DNA of 64,000 nucleotides from Enterocloster lavalensis (lineage in GTDB: Bacteria; Bacillota; Clostridia; Lachnospirales; Lachnospiraceae). The translations under genes were made by a program, and so were the position numbers. Below the pieces are notes generated by a model, which saw only the letters and a program-made list of their open reading frames with translations, was not told the DNA's origin and did no database searches. This document shows, one piece after another, positions 26,216 to 34,851 of the stretch (its first letter is position 1; the number at the start of each line of letters is the position of its first letter). The stretch is taken from NCBI RefSeq assembly GCF_902364025.1, contig NZ_CABJCG010000019.1:1-64000 (forward strand). The letters run 5' to 3'.

Positions 26216-26798
26216 AATATATTCAACAGGGATAGAAACTGCGGCTGCATCAACGATACTGATACCGATTCTTGTTTTATATCAAATATTTATATTTCAT
26301 AACATAAAAAAGACGGCTGCCTATATTATTTTTATATTATATCTGACTGCAATGTGCTTTTTGGTGGGGTTTCCCAGTGTGACAGGGATTAAAATCAGTT
26401 GGTCTTATAATTTTATTCCTTTGTATGGTATGCTGACCGATATAACGAACAGCTATCTGAATGTTTTGCTTTTTATCCCATTAGGTATATTTGTTCCATG
26501 CTTATGGCCCGAATACAGAAGTATGATGAAAACAGTGGGTTTGGGCCTGGTGACATCACTGGGGATTGAAATATTGCAGATATTTACCTTTCGCGCAACC
26601 GATATAAATGACTTGATAACGAACGCGGGAGGTATGTTGGCCGGGTATCTAATTGGCCGGATGATCATAAAGATGATTCCTCAATTAGATAGACTTGCCT
26701 GCAGTAAAAGTGAGTTATATCTTTTATATGGAACAGTGGCTATAGTCATGTTTTTCTTTCAGCCATTTATTTTGTTATTATCAGAGTCTTTTTTCTAA
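26208..26798 (+). CDS. VanZ family protein
   Basis: A membrane protein of about 196 residues with five hydrophobic segments. It carries the VanZ signature: NFIPLYGMLTDITNSYLNVL, LFIPLGIFVPCLWPEYR, GLVTSLGIEILQIFTFRATD, then INDLITNAGGMLAGYLIG. VanZ of the vanA cluster raises teicoplanin resistance by an unclear mechanism; relatives are widespread in Firmicutes. ATG 26208 is preferred (GGAG six bases upstream) over GTG 26190; both lie inside the ATPase gene end, so the two are coupled. It closes an operon that follows a VanRS-like pair, which suggests a link to cell-envelope antibiotics. Confidence 0.85.
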   Translation: MYRIYSTGIETAAASTILIPILVLYQIFIFHNIKKTAAYIIFILYLTAMCFLVGFPSVTGIKISWSYNFIPLYGMLTDITNSYLNVLLFIPLGIFVPCLWPEYRSMMKTVGLGLVTSLGIEILQIFTFRATDINDLITNAGGMLAGYLIGRMIIKMIPQLDRLACSKSELYLLYGTVAIVMFFFQPFILLLSESFF

Positions 26799-26847
26799 AA
26801 GGTTAGTCTGACGATGTAGGAATTGTTACATTCAGAAAGTAGATGGA

Positions 26848-26887
26848 AAGAGTAGTGCGGGGACATTTGTCTCCGCATTTTACTCTT
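26848..26887 (+). terminator. Terminator of the composite transporter operon
   Basis: AAGAGTA at 26848-26854 pairs with TACTCTT at 26881-26887, and within it TGCGGGGAC pairs with GTCTCCGCA (one mismatch). A TTTTA run lies in the descending arm. It is 50 bp after the VanZ stop. Confidence 0.65.
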
Positions 26888-26997
26888 GCTGGCAATATTA
26901 TAAACACCAGTTCTGGAGAGAGTATGTATGGAAAAAATAGTGACAATAGCGATATCTAATTTTTATAGATAAGCATAAAGAATATGGAAGAAATAAT

Positions 26998-27177
26998 ATG
27001 AAGAAAAAAGTATTAATTATAGATAATGATTTAAAAGCATGTCGTCAGATTAAGTATGCTTTACAAAATATAACAACTGATGTGTATTACACGGTTTCAG
27101 TAAGAGCATATGGGCCTGATAACAAGGGAGTCAGCGCCGGATGGGAAAATTGTCAAAGCAGATGTTACTATTGCTAA
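26998..27177 (+). pseudogene. Truncated response regulator receiver
   Basis: A frame starting at ATG 26998 gives MKKKVLIIDNDLKACRQIKY, the start of a receiver domain (acidic pair as DND). After about 36 codons it runs into unrelated sequence (the RhuM-like fragment in another frame) and stops at 27177. The phospho-acceptor aspartate and everything behind it are missing. Confidence 0.65.
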
Positions 27178-27469
27178 GAACTACCTGAGCGAAAAGGAAA
27201 TGTCCTATTTGGAAAGAATCGTTCCCCTGTATCTTGACTATGCGGAGTTACAGGCGGAACGAAGAATACCAATGACTATGGAGGACTGTGCCAAGCGTCT
27301 TGACGGATTCCTGGAGTTTAATAGGAACGAATTGCTGATGGGACCGGGAAAAGTAAGTGCGGAACAGGCGAAGCTTCATGCAGAGACTGAGTTTGAAAAA
27401 TATCGTATTGTGCAGGATCGATTATTTAGAGTGTGTGAAAAAAAGTCTGTAAATGCTGATCTTCTATGA
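27110..27469 (+). pseudogene. C-terminal fragment of a RhuM family protein
   Basis: A 119-codon frame matches the C-terminal half of RhuM-type virulence-associated proteins: VTIAKNYLSEKEMSYLERIV, LYLDYAELQAERRIPMTMED, KRLDGFLEFNRNELLM, KLHAETEFEKYRIVQDRLF. The usual N-terminal half is absent, and no ribosome site precedes the ATG. The boundary with the response-regulator fragment is abrupt, which indicates a deletion junction near 27105. Confidence 0.75.
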
Positions 27470-27477
27470 TAATCACT

Positions 27478-27516
27478 GGGCCGAAAGTTCCTTTTTGGAC
27501 TTTCAGCCCTTGTTTT
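27478..27516 (+). terminator. Terminator after the RhuM-like fragment
   Basis: GGGCCGAAAGTTCC pairs with GGACTTTCAGCCC (few mismatches) over a TTTT loop, followed by TTGTTTT. It lies just after the RhuM fragment stop and faces the oppositely oriented kinase operon. Confidence 0.65.
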
Positions 27517-27622
27517 ATATATAACAGCAACTATCGTTGCATGTCAAGAGCAGGCGAATATCCCGCCTGTGAAAAATAAGACAGATTGGCTTATTCCGGC
27601 AGACGCCCCTCATACATGATGC

Positions 27623-30600
27623 TCAGTTCGCCATATACCTGTCCCCAATTCCTGATTGGCATGGTCCATTTCTTTGTAGCTTCAAACCCAACGTTGAACA
27701 GAGTATGCCAATATCCACAGGTTTTGCAATATGTGCATCCATTCCTGCCTCAAGTGCGGCCTCAACATCCTCCTCAAATGCGTTTGCGGTCATGGCGATA
27801 ATGGGGATGGTTTTAGCGTCGGGTCTTTTGTTTGACCGTATGGTCCGGGCGGCCGCATAGCCGTCCATCTCCGGCATCTGGATATCCATCAGGATGGCGT
27901 CGTAAGTCCCGGGGACCGCGGCGCAAAACGCCTCCACGGCCAGGAATCCATTGCCCCTTACCACAGTCTCTGCCCCGCACATCTGCAGGATCTCACAAAT
28001 GATCTCCGAGTTGATAGCATTGTCCTCCGCGATTAAAAAGCGGCGCCCGGCAAAAAGGCCCTCCTCAATACCGCCCGACGGCTGCGGTTTGGGAGCAGCC
28101 CGCCGTTCGTCGGCCGGCGTGATCTCACACGTTAATTCAACCAGGAAGGTGGAACCCACCCCCGGCGCGCTCTGCACCTCTATTATGCCCTCCATCAAGT
28201 CCACCAGTCCCTTAACGATGCTCAGGCCCAGGCCGGACCCCTCCACGCGGGACACGGCGTTGCTGCGGACAAAGGGTTCAAAGAGATGGGCCTGGATATC
28301 GTTTGCCATTCCGATCCCTGTGTCGCTGGTGGTAAAACGATAACGCGCCCAATGCATGTCTCCTTGTGCGGGAAGCTCCTCGACGGATAGCTGCACCGTA
28401 CCACCTGACGGCGTGAATTTGACTGCGTTGCCCAGGATGTTGATCAAAATCTGGCTGATGCGCAGGGCGTCTCCGTAAATAAAGGGATGTTTGATTTCGC
28501 TGAGCTGTATGTCATATTGGAGACCGGCCCGGTCGGCCTGGGGCGCGATGATGGCTCCGATCTGATTCACCAGGTCCGGCAGGTAAATTTTCTCCCGGTT
28601 CAGCGTAATTTTAGCCCCTTCAATCCGGTTCATATCTAAAATATCGTTGATTAGACTGAGCAGGTGATTGGAGGAGACGGATATTTTTTGCAGGCAGTCC
28701 AGGACCCGGCCTGTGTCGCCGATGTTGGCCTTGGCCAGCGTGGTCATCCCCATGATGGCGTTCATGGGCGTGCGGATATCGTGGCTCATGGCCGAAAGGA
28801 AATCGCTTTTGGCCCGGCTGGCCTCACGGGACAGTTCCAGGGCCCGCTCTAACTCTGCCTTCGCCGTCCGCTCAGCGGCCAGCATATCGGTCACGTCGGA
28901 GCGCACCAAACAGACCGTCTTGTGGTTCTGGTCGCCCCACAGTACGTTGATCTGCTTGTACCGCAAGCCGTCCTGCGCGCAGTAGGGCAGTACAAAATCA
29001 TAGCCCCCGGGCTTTTGCGCCAGACTGCCAAGCAAAGTCTGCAGGTGAAACTGCCGTTTCACCGTCTCGCGGCTCATAGCCGTCTCAAAATACCCCGTTA
29101 AATTATCCAGTACCGCGTTATAGTCCCGGGCCGTGTGGGGAGGCAGATTTTCCAGGACCATCTGCCTGGTATACATCGAAAATTCCCCCGTAAAGGCGTC
29201 AATGAAGCAGGCCAGTTCACAGGTATAGGCGATCACCCGGAGTAACCGCTGCTGCTCCCGGATGGAATCCGTGATGTCCGTCCTGGACAGACACACCCGG
29301 CCAAGCCGCAGGTCGATGGGGGAGACTGTCACATTTTTGGCTCGGACATCGCCCGTATCGTCCGCCATTGAGTACGCAAACGTATAGGCCTGTCCATGCT
29401 GAAGCAACGCCAATATACGCTCGGTGTCCAAATGCTCCCGGTACTGCTCCCGGTCCCGGGGCACGACCCTGGATTCCAGCATTCCGGCCACCCAAGCCGA
29501 GTGGACGCCCTGGCGCGGGGGGACGCAGTCAGCGTTCTCATCCTGGGAGAGTATGAGATACGTGTCCCTCTTTAGATTCAAATCCGCTACAAAGTCATAA
29601 CCGGTGACAGAGAGCTGATGGACGATGCGGTCGGCAACGACCTGCTCGGTGATATCGATCACCGTGAGGATTCCGGTTACGTCACCGCTGTCCGGGGTTG
29701 ACACCATATTCATCTCGACCTGTATATACCGGCCGGTATCCTCGTTGGGAAGCTGGACAAAGAAATTCTTTACCTGCTTGGTTTCGCCCCGTTGAAAAGC
29801 AGCCAGGGAAGGTTCTCGTAAGTAGGTGTCCCGGAATACACGCCGTTCATTTTCGTCCACAACCAGGGTGGAAAGACCGCCAAAAAATGCCTCGCGGACA
29901 GCGCCGAAGCGTTCCAAAAGCCCTACGCCGGTCTGATCGCTGATCTGAATGATCCGGTCCTGGGTAATATTGCAGTGGCCCGTCACCAGCACGTCGGGGT
30001 CGGTCCTCTGATGGTGGCGCAGCAGCAGCTCGTTGTACTGCTGCCGGATCCGGGCGCGCTCTTCACGCTCCTTTGTCATATCGTTGTAGACGGAATAAAT
30101 TTTCCGCTCTCCGCCCTCATGTTCGATGAGAGAGAGCGTATTCTTGACCCATACATAGTCCCCTGAGCCTTTCAAAAGCCGGTATTCAATCTCCCAGTGG
30201 CTTTTCCCGCTGGCAAAATATTTCTCCAGCTCCGTCCGGACACGCTCTAAGTCCTCCGGATGAACCCCTGTCAGGGCATTTTCGCGATACAGCTTCCAGG
30301 TTTCTTCCATCGGCATCTCCGTGGTTGCCGCAAGTCCCTGTGATATGTACTCAGGGATGATGCTCCCATCCAGTTCATAGCGAACCACCACTACGCCGCC
30401 GGGAAGGTTTTTCAGGGTGTTTTGAAAATACTGTTCCAACCGGCGCTGTTCGGTCACGTCACTGTATGCCACATACAGGAGCTCGCTCCCATCAGGCCGC
30501 ACCCTTCGGGAACCTTCTATTTGGATCCACCGGTATTCTCCCAGCCCGTCGTGGAAGACCCGGCAGGTATGACGCAGCCTCTCCCCGCCGCTCAGCAGGT

Positions 30601-30820
30601 CGTTTAGGTTTTCAAGCAGCGCGGCGCGGTCGTCCTCATGGATTCCGATAAAGGTTACCTGCTCCCTGACTTGAGTAATATGCGTGTTGTTATACCCCAG
30701 CACTTCATAAAAGGCGGGATTATGATACTGCGGGTAAAGCCGCCCCCTGTGCACCTGATAAATACATAGACCGCTGGGGATACTGTCGAGGACCGCTCTC
30801 AATTCGTTGGTCAGTTCCAT
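27623..30820 (-). CDS. PAS-rich hybrid sensor histidine kinase with C-terminal receiver
   Basis: A cytoplasmic hybrid kinase of 1065 residues. PAS domains lie at about 5-125 and 130-255, with further PAS-like or degenerate modules from 330 to 640. HisKA carries His near 679 (LSAMSHDIRTPMNAIMGM). The ATPase has GDALRISQILINILGNAVKF and VEGSGLGLSIVKGLVDLM. The receiver (about 925-1045) has ILMDIQMPEMDG and AHIAKP. No membrane segment is visible, so it senses inside the cell. The start lies one base after the stop of the free Hpt gene, with GAGGTGGG as its site. It is the last gene of the minus-strand signalling operon, and the Hpt would pass phosphate from this or the other kinases. Confidence 0.92.
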   Translation of the reverse strand: MELTNELRAVLDSIPSGLCIYQVHRGRLYPQYHNPAFYEVLGYNNTHITQVREQVTFIGIHEDDRAALLENLNDLLSGGERLRHTCRVFHDGLGEYRWIQIEGSRRVRPDGSELLYVAYSDVTEQRRLEQYFQNTLKNLPGGVVVVRYELDGSIIPEYISQGLAATTEMPMEETWKLYRENALTGVHPEDLERVRTELEKYFASGKSHWEIEYRLLKGSGDYVWVKNTLSLIEHEGGERKIYSVYNDMTKEREERARIRQQYNELLLRHHQRTDPDVLVTGHCNITQDRIIQISDQTGVGLLERFGAVREAFFGGLSTLVVDENERRVFRDTYLREPSLAAFQRGETKQVKNFFVQLPNEDTGRYIQVEMNMVSTPDSGDVTGILTVIDITEQVVADRIVHQLSVTGYDFVADLNLKRDTYLILSQDENADCVPPRQGVHSAWVAGMLESRVVPRDREQYREHLDTERILALLQHGQAYTFAYSMADDTGDVRAKNVTVSPIDLRLGRVCLSRTDITDSIREQQRLLRVIAYTCELACFIDAFTGEFSMYTRQMVLENLPPHTARDYNAVLDNLTGYFETAMSRETVKRQFHLQTLLGSLAQKPGGYDFVLPYCAQDGLRYKQINVLWGDQNHKTVCLVRSDVTDMLAAERTAKAELERALELSREASRAKSDFLSAMSHDIRTPMNAIMGMTTLAKANIGDTGRVLDCLQKISVSSNHLLSLINDILDMNRIEGAKITLNREKIYLPDLVNQIGAIIAPQADRAGLQYDIQLSEIKHPFIYGDALRISQILINILGNAVKFTPSGGTVQLSVEELPAQGDMHWARYRFTTSDTGIGMANDIQAHLFEPFVRSNAVSRVEGSGLGLSIVKGLVDLMEGIIEVQSAPGVGSTFLVELTCEITPADERRAAPKPQPSGGIEEGLFAGRRFLIAEDNAINSEIICEILQMCGAETVVRGNGFLAVEAFCAAVPGTYDAILMDIQMPEMDGYAAARTIRSNKRPDAKTIPIIAMTANAFEEDVEAALEAGMDAHIAKPVDIGILCSTLGLKLQRNGPCQSGIGDRYMAN

Positions 30821-30821
30821 T

Positions 30822-31187
30822 TCATCCCACCTCTTTCAGCAGCTCCACCAGACCGGCGGCCCGTTTGAATTCTTCCTTTACGGACTGGAACAGGACGGCG
30901 TAATCCTCACCCGGCGCTCTGGCGCGCAGAGGCTCCACGGTGGCGCAAACCGCCTGATAAAGCGGCGTCAAACCGAGGTTGCCGGCCATACCCTTTAACG
31001 TATGGGCGGCGTCAAAAGCGGCGGGATAGTCGCCGGCCTGCAAGGCCTGGTCCAGTTTCTGTAGATTCTCATCCCGCGGCAGCATGGCGAGTATTTTCAA
31101 ATATATCTGCTCGCTGCCCATAAACCGGGACATGGTGGTTTCGTAGTCAGCACCGTATTTCCGAAAGACTTCTTTTAGAGCTGCCAT
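30822..31187 (-). CDS. Free-standing Hpt phosphotransfer protein
   Basis: A 121-residue histidine phosphotransfer protein. The phospho-histidine is His62 in DAAHTLKGMAGNLGL, within a four-helix bundle pattern. In multi-step phosphorelays an Hpt moves phosphate from a hybrid kinase receiver to a final regulator. It is wedged between two hybrid kinase genes, with gaps of 3 bp and 1 bp, so all three are surely co-transcribed. The N-terminus KYGADYETTMSRFMGSEQIY matches that of the second free Hpt in the window (62807-63169), with the histidine at the same residue number. Confidence 0.92.
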   Translation of the reverse strand: MAALKEVFRKYGADYETTMSRFMGSEQIYLKILAMLPRDENLQKLDQALQAGDYPAAFDAAHTLKGMAGNLGLTPLYQAVCATVEPLRARAPGEDYAVLFQSVKEEFKRAAGLVELLKEVG

Positions 31188-31190
31188 TGT

Positions 31191-34100
31191 CTATTCTTCC
31201 TCCTGGCTTAACATAAAGTCGTAGAGGACCTGATACAACCTCTCCGGTTCAATGGGTTTGGCCAAATGCGCGTTCATGCCGGCCGCCTTGCTCTTTTCCA
31301 TGTCATCGTCAAACGCGTTGGCGGTCATGGCGATGATGGGGATGGTTTTGGCGTCGGTGTTGCTCATGTGGCGGATATGATTGGCCGCCGCCAGGCCGTC
31401 CATCTGAGGCATCCGGATGTCCATCAAAATGGCGTCATAAAAGCCCGCCTCAGTTTTGCTGAACAGCTCGATTGCCCGCAGCCCGTTCTCCGCCGTGTCC
31501 ACGGCAAAGCCTTTGCTCTCAAGCAGGGCCACAGCCACTTCGGTGTTGATGGCGTTATCCTCGACCAAAAGGATCCGGCGTCCGGTAAAATCAAAGACCG
31601 CAGGCTTATTTCCTGTACGGATCTCTTCTTTTTCACCCAGCGCCTTGGAGAAGGCGGAGATCAGAGAGGACTTGAACATGGGCTTGCTCATCAGCAGATT
31701 GACGCCCGCCAACGTGGCCTCGTGTTCGATGGAAGCCCAGTCATAGGCCGTTATAATAATGATGGTGACCTCCGGCCCCACGATCGCGCGGATGCGCCGT
31801 GCGGTCTCGATGCCGTCAATATCCGGCATCTTCCAGTCGATGAGGATCATATCGTAATGCTTTCCTGTGTCCCACATCGATTGTATCTGTTCGATGGCCT
31901 TGCGTCCGCTGTCTACCCATTCGGCGGTGATTCCCATCTCCTTGAGCGTGTCCACGGCGCTTTCGCATACCGCCACATCATCGTCCACCACCAGCGTCTT
32001 CAGCGCGGAAAAATTGGGGAGCGCCTTTTTCCGGTTGTGGCGCAGCAGCTCTTCCTCCGTGATGCCCAGTTGTACATCCACTGTGAACTCAGACCCAATA
32101 CCCTTGATGGAGCGCACTGTAATTTTACCGCCCATCATATCAATGATATTTTTTGAGATGGACAGGCCAAGACCGGTGCCGCCGTACTGTGCGGTGGTAC
32201 CGCTGGATTCTTGGGAGAAGGGCTCAAACAGGTGAAGAAGAAAGCCTTCACTGATGCCCACGCCGGTATCGTTGACGATATAGCGCAGCGTGGCGCCGTT
32301 CCTGCTTTTCCTGTGCAGCGCTGCCGAGAAGGTGACCTTGCCGCCCTCACCGGTAAATTTAATCGCGTTGGACAGGATGTTAAGCAGCACCTGCTGCAGT
32401 TTCATGGCGTCCCCGATATAAAAATCGTCCAGAGTTGGGTCCACGATGCACTCGTAATCCACGCCCTTTGCCGCCGCCTGGCTGTAGCAAATGGCGTTGA
32501 GGCCGTTTATAAAATCCTCTGTGGGGATTTTTTCGTTTTTTAGCAGCATTTTTCCACTCTCGATCCGGCTCATGTCCAGGATATCGTTGATGAGGGAGAG
32601 CAGAAATCGGGAGGATATGCCGATCTTTGAGATACACTCGGCCACCCGTTCGTCGTCTCCGATGGCTTGGGCGGCGATGGCGCTCATTCCGATGATGGCG
32701 TTCATGGGAGTGCGGATTTCATGGCTCATGCGGGAGAGGAAGTCTGTTTTCGCGGCGTTAGCCTGCTCTGCCGCGGCAAGGGCCGCAGCTAAGGCTTCCT
32801 TCTGCTGTTGCTCCTGGCGGATGATATCCGTGACGTCGGTGCGCGCGATACACACCCGGCCCAGCTCCCGGCTGATGTAAAAGACCTGATACCGCTTCAC
32901 CCGGGCATAGCCGTGTTCGCCCCGTGTCTCTACCATGAAGCTGTAGCTGCCCTGTTCGGCCAACTCACGCTGCATGTAAGCGGGGTTCAGTCTGGCGAGG
33001 TATTCCTGCTCCGCCGCGGGCTCCATCGTGGCGGACGCAATGGCCTTTGCCTCCGCCTGGAAACGCCCTTTCGCCGGCATGAGGGGCTCCATACTGGCGT
33101 GGTATGAGACCACATGGAAGGTGTCCCGCCGGATGTCGATGTCGGACAGGACCTCATAGTCCAGCTCGGTCACTCTGCTCAGGAGCTGCTCCTGTACCTT
33201 CTGCTCTGTGATGTCGATGGTGTAGAAGAAAGCGATCACATCGCCGCTCTCCGGATTTTGGTGGTACTTGAAACTTGTTTTGCTCCAAAAAGCGCTGCCG
33301 TCAGTCCGTTTTCGAAGAAATTCAAAATGGAGGTCTGTCTTACCGGCGGAAAAGTCACTCAGGAGCTGCGTCCGGTTAAGTGACGAGCGCAGATGTTCTC
33401 TGTAAGCCGCGTCTACGGCCGAGTCCGCCAGCCGTCCGACCGCCTGCTCGTAGGTGTCTCCTGCCTGGGCGATGGCGCAATCGGCTGTGGATTGATAGCT
33501 CTCGACCCTGTCCTGGGTGACATTGACCCGTCCCTGGATGCTGCCCTCCAATGAAGCGGCCTGTGCAAAGTAGGCTAGTTCCTTTTCGTACAGTTCCCGG
33601 ACGCGTTCCTGGGCCAGTTTTTCATCGGTGATGTCCACGAGGAATCCGTAAAAATATGGTGTCCCGTCATCTCCGGGCATCACCTGGGTCTTCAGCGAGA
33701 TCCATTTTATGTTTCCGTCCTTGCAGACAAAACGGAGCTCGTCCTGTATGGGATTTTCCCGGTTTTCTTCCGCCAACAGCTTGTCCCGCACAGCCTCCAG
33801 GTCATCGGGATAGATCACGGCGGAGATCCGATTGCCCAGCGCGGTAAATTCCTCCCGGGTATAGCCCAGCAGTTCATACAGCCCGTCGTTGGCATCCGCA
33901 ACGGAAAAATCCGCATCATACCTGACGCGGAACACCGCGCCGGGGACGTTGTTATAGAGATGCACGACCTCGGCCTGGGCCTTTTTCTGGGCCGTAATGT
34001 CGATGCACACGGAGATGATGGCCGGCTTGCCGTTTTCCGCCGTGACCTCGCGCCCCAGATCGTGAACCCAAATGTAGGAGCCATCCCGGCGTTTCATCCG

Positions 34101-34781
34101 GTATTCCACCACGTACTCCCCGCGCTCCGCCATTTGACGGGCTACCTCCCCGTCCACCATGGCCCGGTCGTCCGGGTGCATACAGTTGGAGACCATACCC
34201 TCGATATCTGCGACAAACTCCGCCTCGCTGGCATAGCCGAGGTATTTCAGCATCTGGTTGTTCACAAAATAGAAGGGGAACCCCTCCTGGATATACCCGC
34301 CCATCATGCCGCCGGGCAGGGAGTCGTTGAGCAGCTCCTGCCTCTGTCTGGCAACGTGCTCCATCACCAGGGCGCGGGGATAATGCTCCCCGCCCCGTTG
34401 GCTGCTGCTGGGCTCGGAAAACCACAGGGTGCGCAGCCGCCAGGACGTTTGCCGCCGGACCAGGGTAAAGAACCCCCGCAGCCGCCAGCGGTACTGGGTG
34501 TTCTTGAGGATCATTCCCACGGACAGGTTGCGGATGTCCTTGTCGATCTCCTGCTCCTGAAAGAGCGTAAGTTCCACCGTGAAGGGCTCGGGGATCTCCT
34601 GGATGTCCCGGGCCAGGTAATCTCTCATCTCCTGAGGGCTGTGGGCAAACTCGTCCTCCCCGGTGCCCACAAAACAGAATTCATCGCCTAAAAAGCGATA
34701 AACCTCCTCGGCGTTTCTCCGCTCGAACCAGGCGCTGCAAAAAGCCTGAAACGTCTCCCAGGCCGTCATTGTTTTTTTCAT
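31191..34781 (-). CDS. Hybrid sensor kinase with NTF2/SnoaL-like N-terminus, PAS domains and two receivers
   Basis: About 1196 residues. Residues 1-130 (AWETFQAFCSAWFERRNAEE to LRTLWFSEPS) look like an NTF2/SnoaL-type domain. PAS domains with PAC ends lie at about 135-260 and 265-385, with further PAS-like parts to about 650. HisKA holds its His near 684 (LSRMSHEIRTPMNAIIGM). The ATPase shows GGTGLGLSISKNIID. Two receivers follow: the first (about 930-1055) with ILIDWKMPDIDG and MSKPMF, the second (about 1065-1190) with ILMDIRMPQMDG and LAKPIE; both keep the phospho-acceptor. ATG 34781 is preferred to the upstream in-frame 34808. No membrane segment. Confidence 0.9.
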   Translation of the reverse strand: MKKTMTAWETFQAFCSAWFERRNAEEVYRFLGDEFCFVGTGEDEFAHSPQEMRDYLARDIQEIPEPFTVELTLFQEQEIDKDIRNLSVGMILKNTQYRWRLRGFFTLVRRQTSWRLRTLWFSEPSSSQRGGEHYPRALVMEHVARQRQELLNDSLPGGMMGGYIQEGFPFYFVNNQMLKYLGYASEAEFVADIEGMVSNCMHPDDRAMVDGEVARQMAERGEYVVEYRMKRRDGSYIWVHDLGREVTAENGKPAIISVCIDITAQKKAQAEVVHLYNNVPGAVFRVRYDADFSVADANDGLYELLGYTREEFTALGNRISAVIYPDDLEAVRDKLLAEENRENPIQDELRFVCKDGNIKWISLKTQVMPGDDGTPYFYGFLVDITDEKLAQERVRELYEKELAYFAQAASLEGSIQGRVNVTQDRVESYQSTADCAIAQAGDTYEQAVGRLADSAVDAAYREHLRSSLNRTQLLSDFSAGKTDLHFEFLRKRTDGSAFWSKTSFKYHQNPESGDVIAFFYTIDITEQKVQEQLLSRVTELDYEVLSDIDIRRDTFHVVSYHASMEPLMPAKGRFQAEAKAIASATMEPAAEQEYLARLNPAYMQRELAEQGSYSFMVETRGEHGYARVKRYQVFYISRELGRVCIARTDVTDIIRQEQQQKEALAAALAAAEQANAAKTDFLSRMSHEIRTPMNAIIGMSAIAAQAIGDDERVAECISKIGISSRFLLSLINDILDMSRIESGKMLLKNEKIPTEDFINGLNAICYSQAAAKGVDYECIVDPTLDDFYIGDAMKLQQVLLNILSNAIKFTGEGGKVTFSAALHRKSRNGATLRYIVNDTGVGISEGFLLHLFEPFSQESSGTTAQYGGTGLGLSISKNIIDMMGGKITVRSIKGIGSEFTVDVQLGITEEELLRHNRKKALPNFSALKTLVVDDDVAVCESAVDTLKEMGITAEWVDSGRKAIEQIQSMWDTGKHYDMILIDWKMPDIDGIETARRIRAIVGPEVTIIIITAYDWASIEHEATLAGVNLLMSKPMFKSSLISAFSKALGEKEEIRTGNKPAVFDFTGRRILLVEDNAINTEVAVALLESKGFAVDTAENGLRAIELFSKTEAGFYDAILMDIRMPQMDGLAAANHIRHMSNTDAKTIPIIAMTANAFDDDMEKSKAAGMNAHLAKPIEPERLYQVLYDFMLSQEEE

Positions 34782-34851
34782 CGATCTCATCCTTTCCATG
34801 ACCAACAATGGTCTTGCTCACGCCGGCCGCCGCTGGGTATGGTATTTTCTT

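Noticed and set aside
14579..26798. A classical glycopeptide resistance cluster
   Set aside because: There are VanRS-like and VanZ-like genes, but no vanH dehydrogenase, D-Ala-D-Lac ligase or vanX dipeptidase in the window.
31266..32156. Plus-strand frame of 296 codons opposite the hybrid kinase
   Set aside because: Antisense to receiver and ATPase domains with exact motifs; no independent support.
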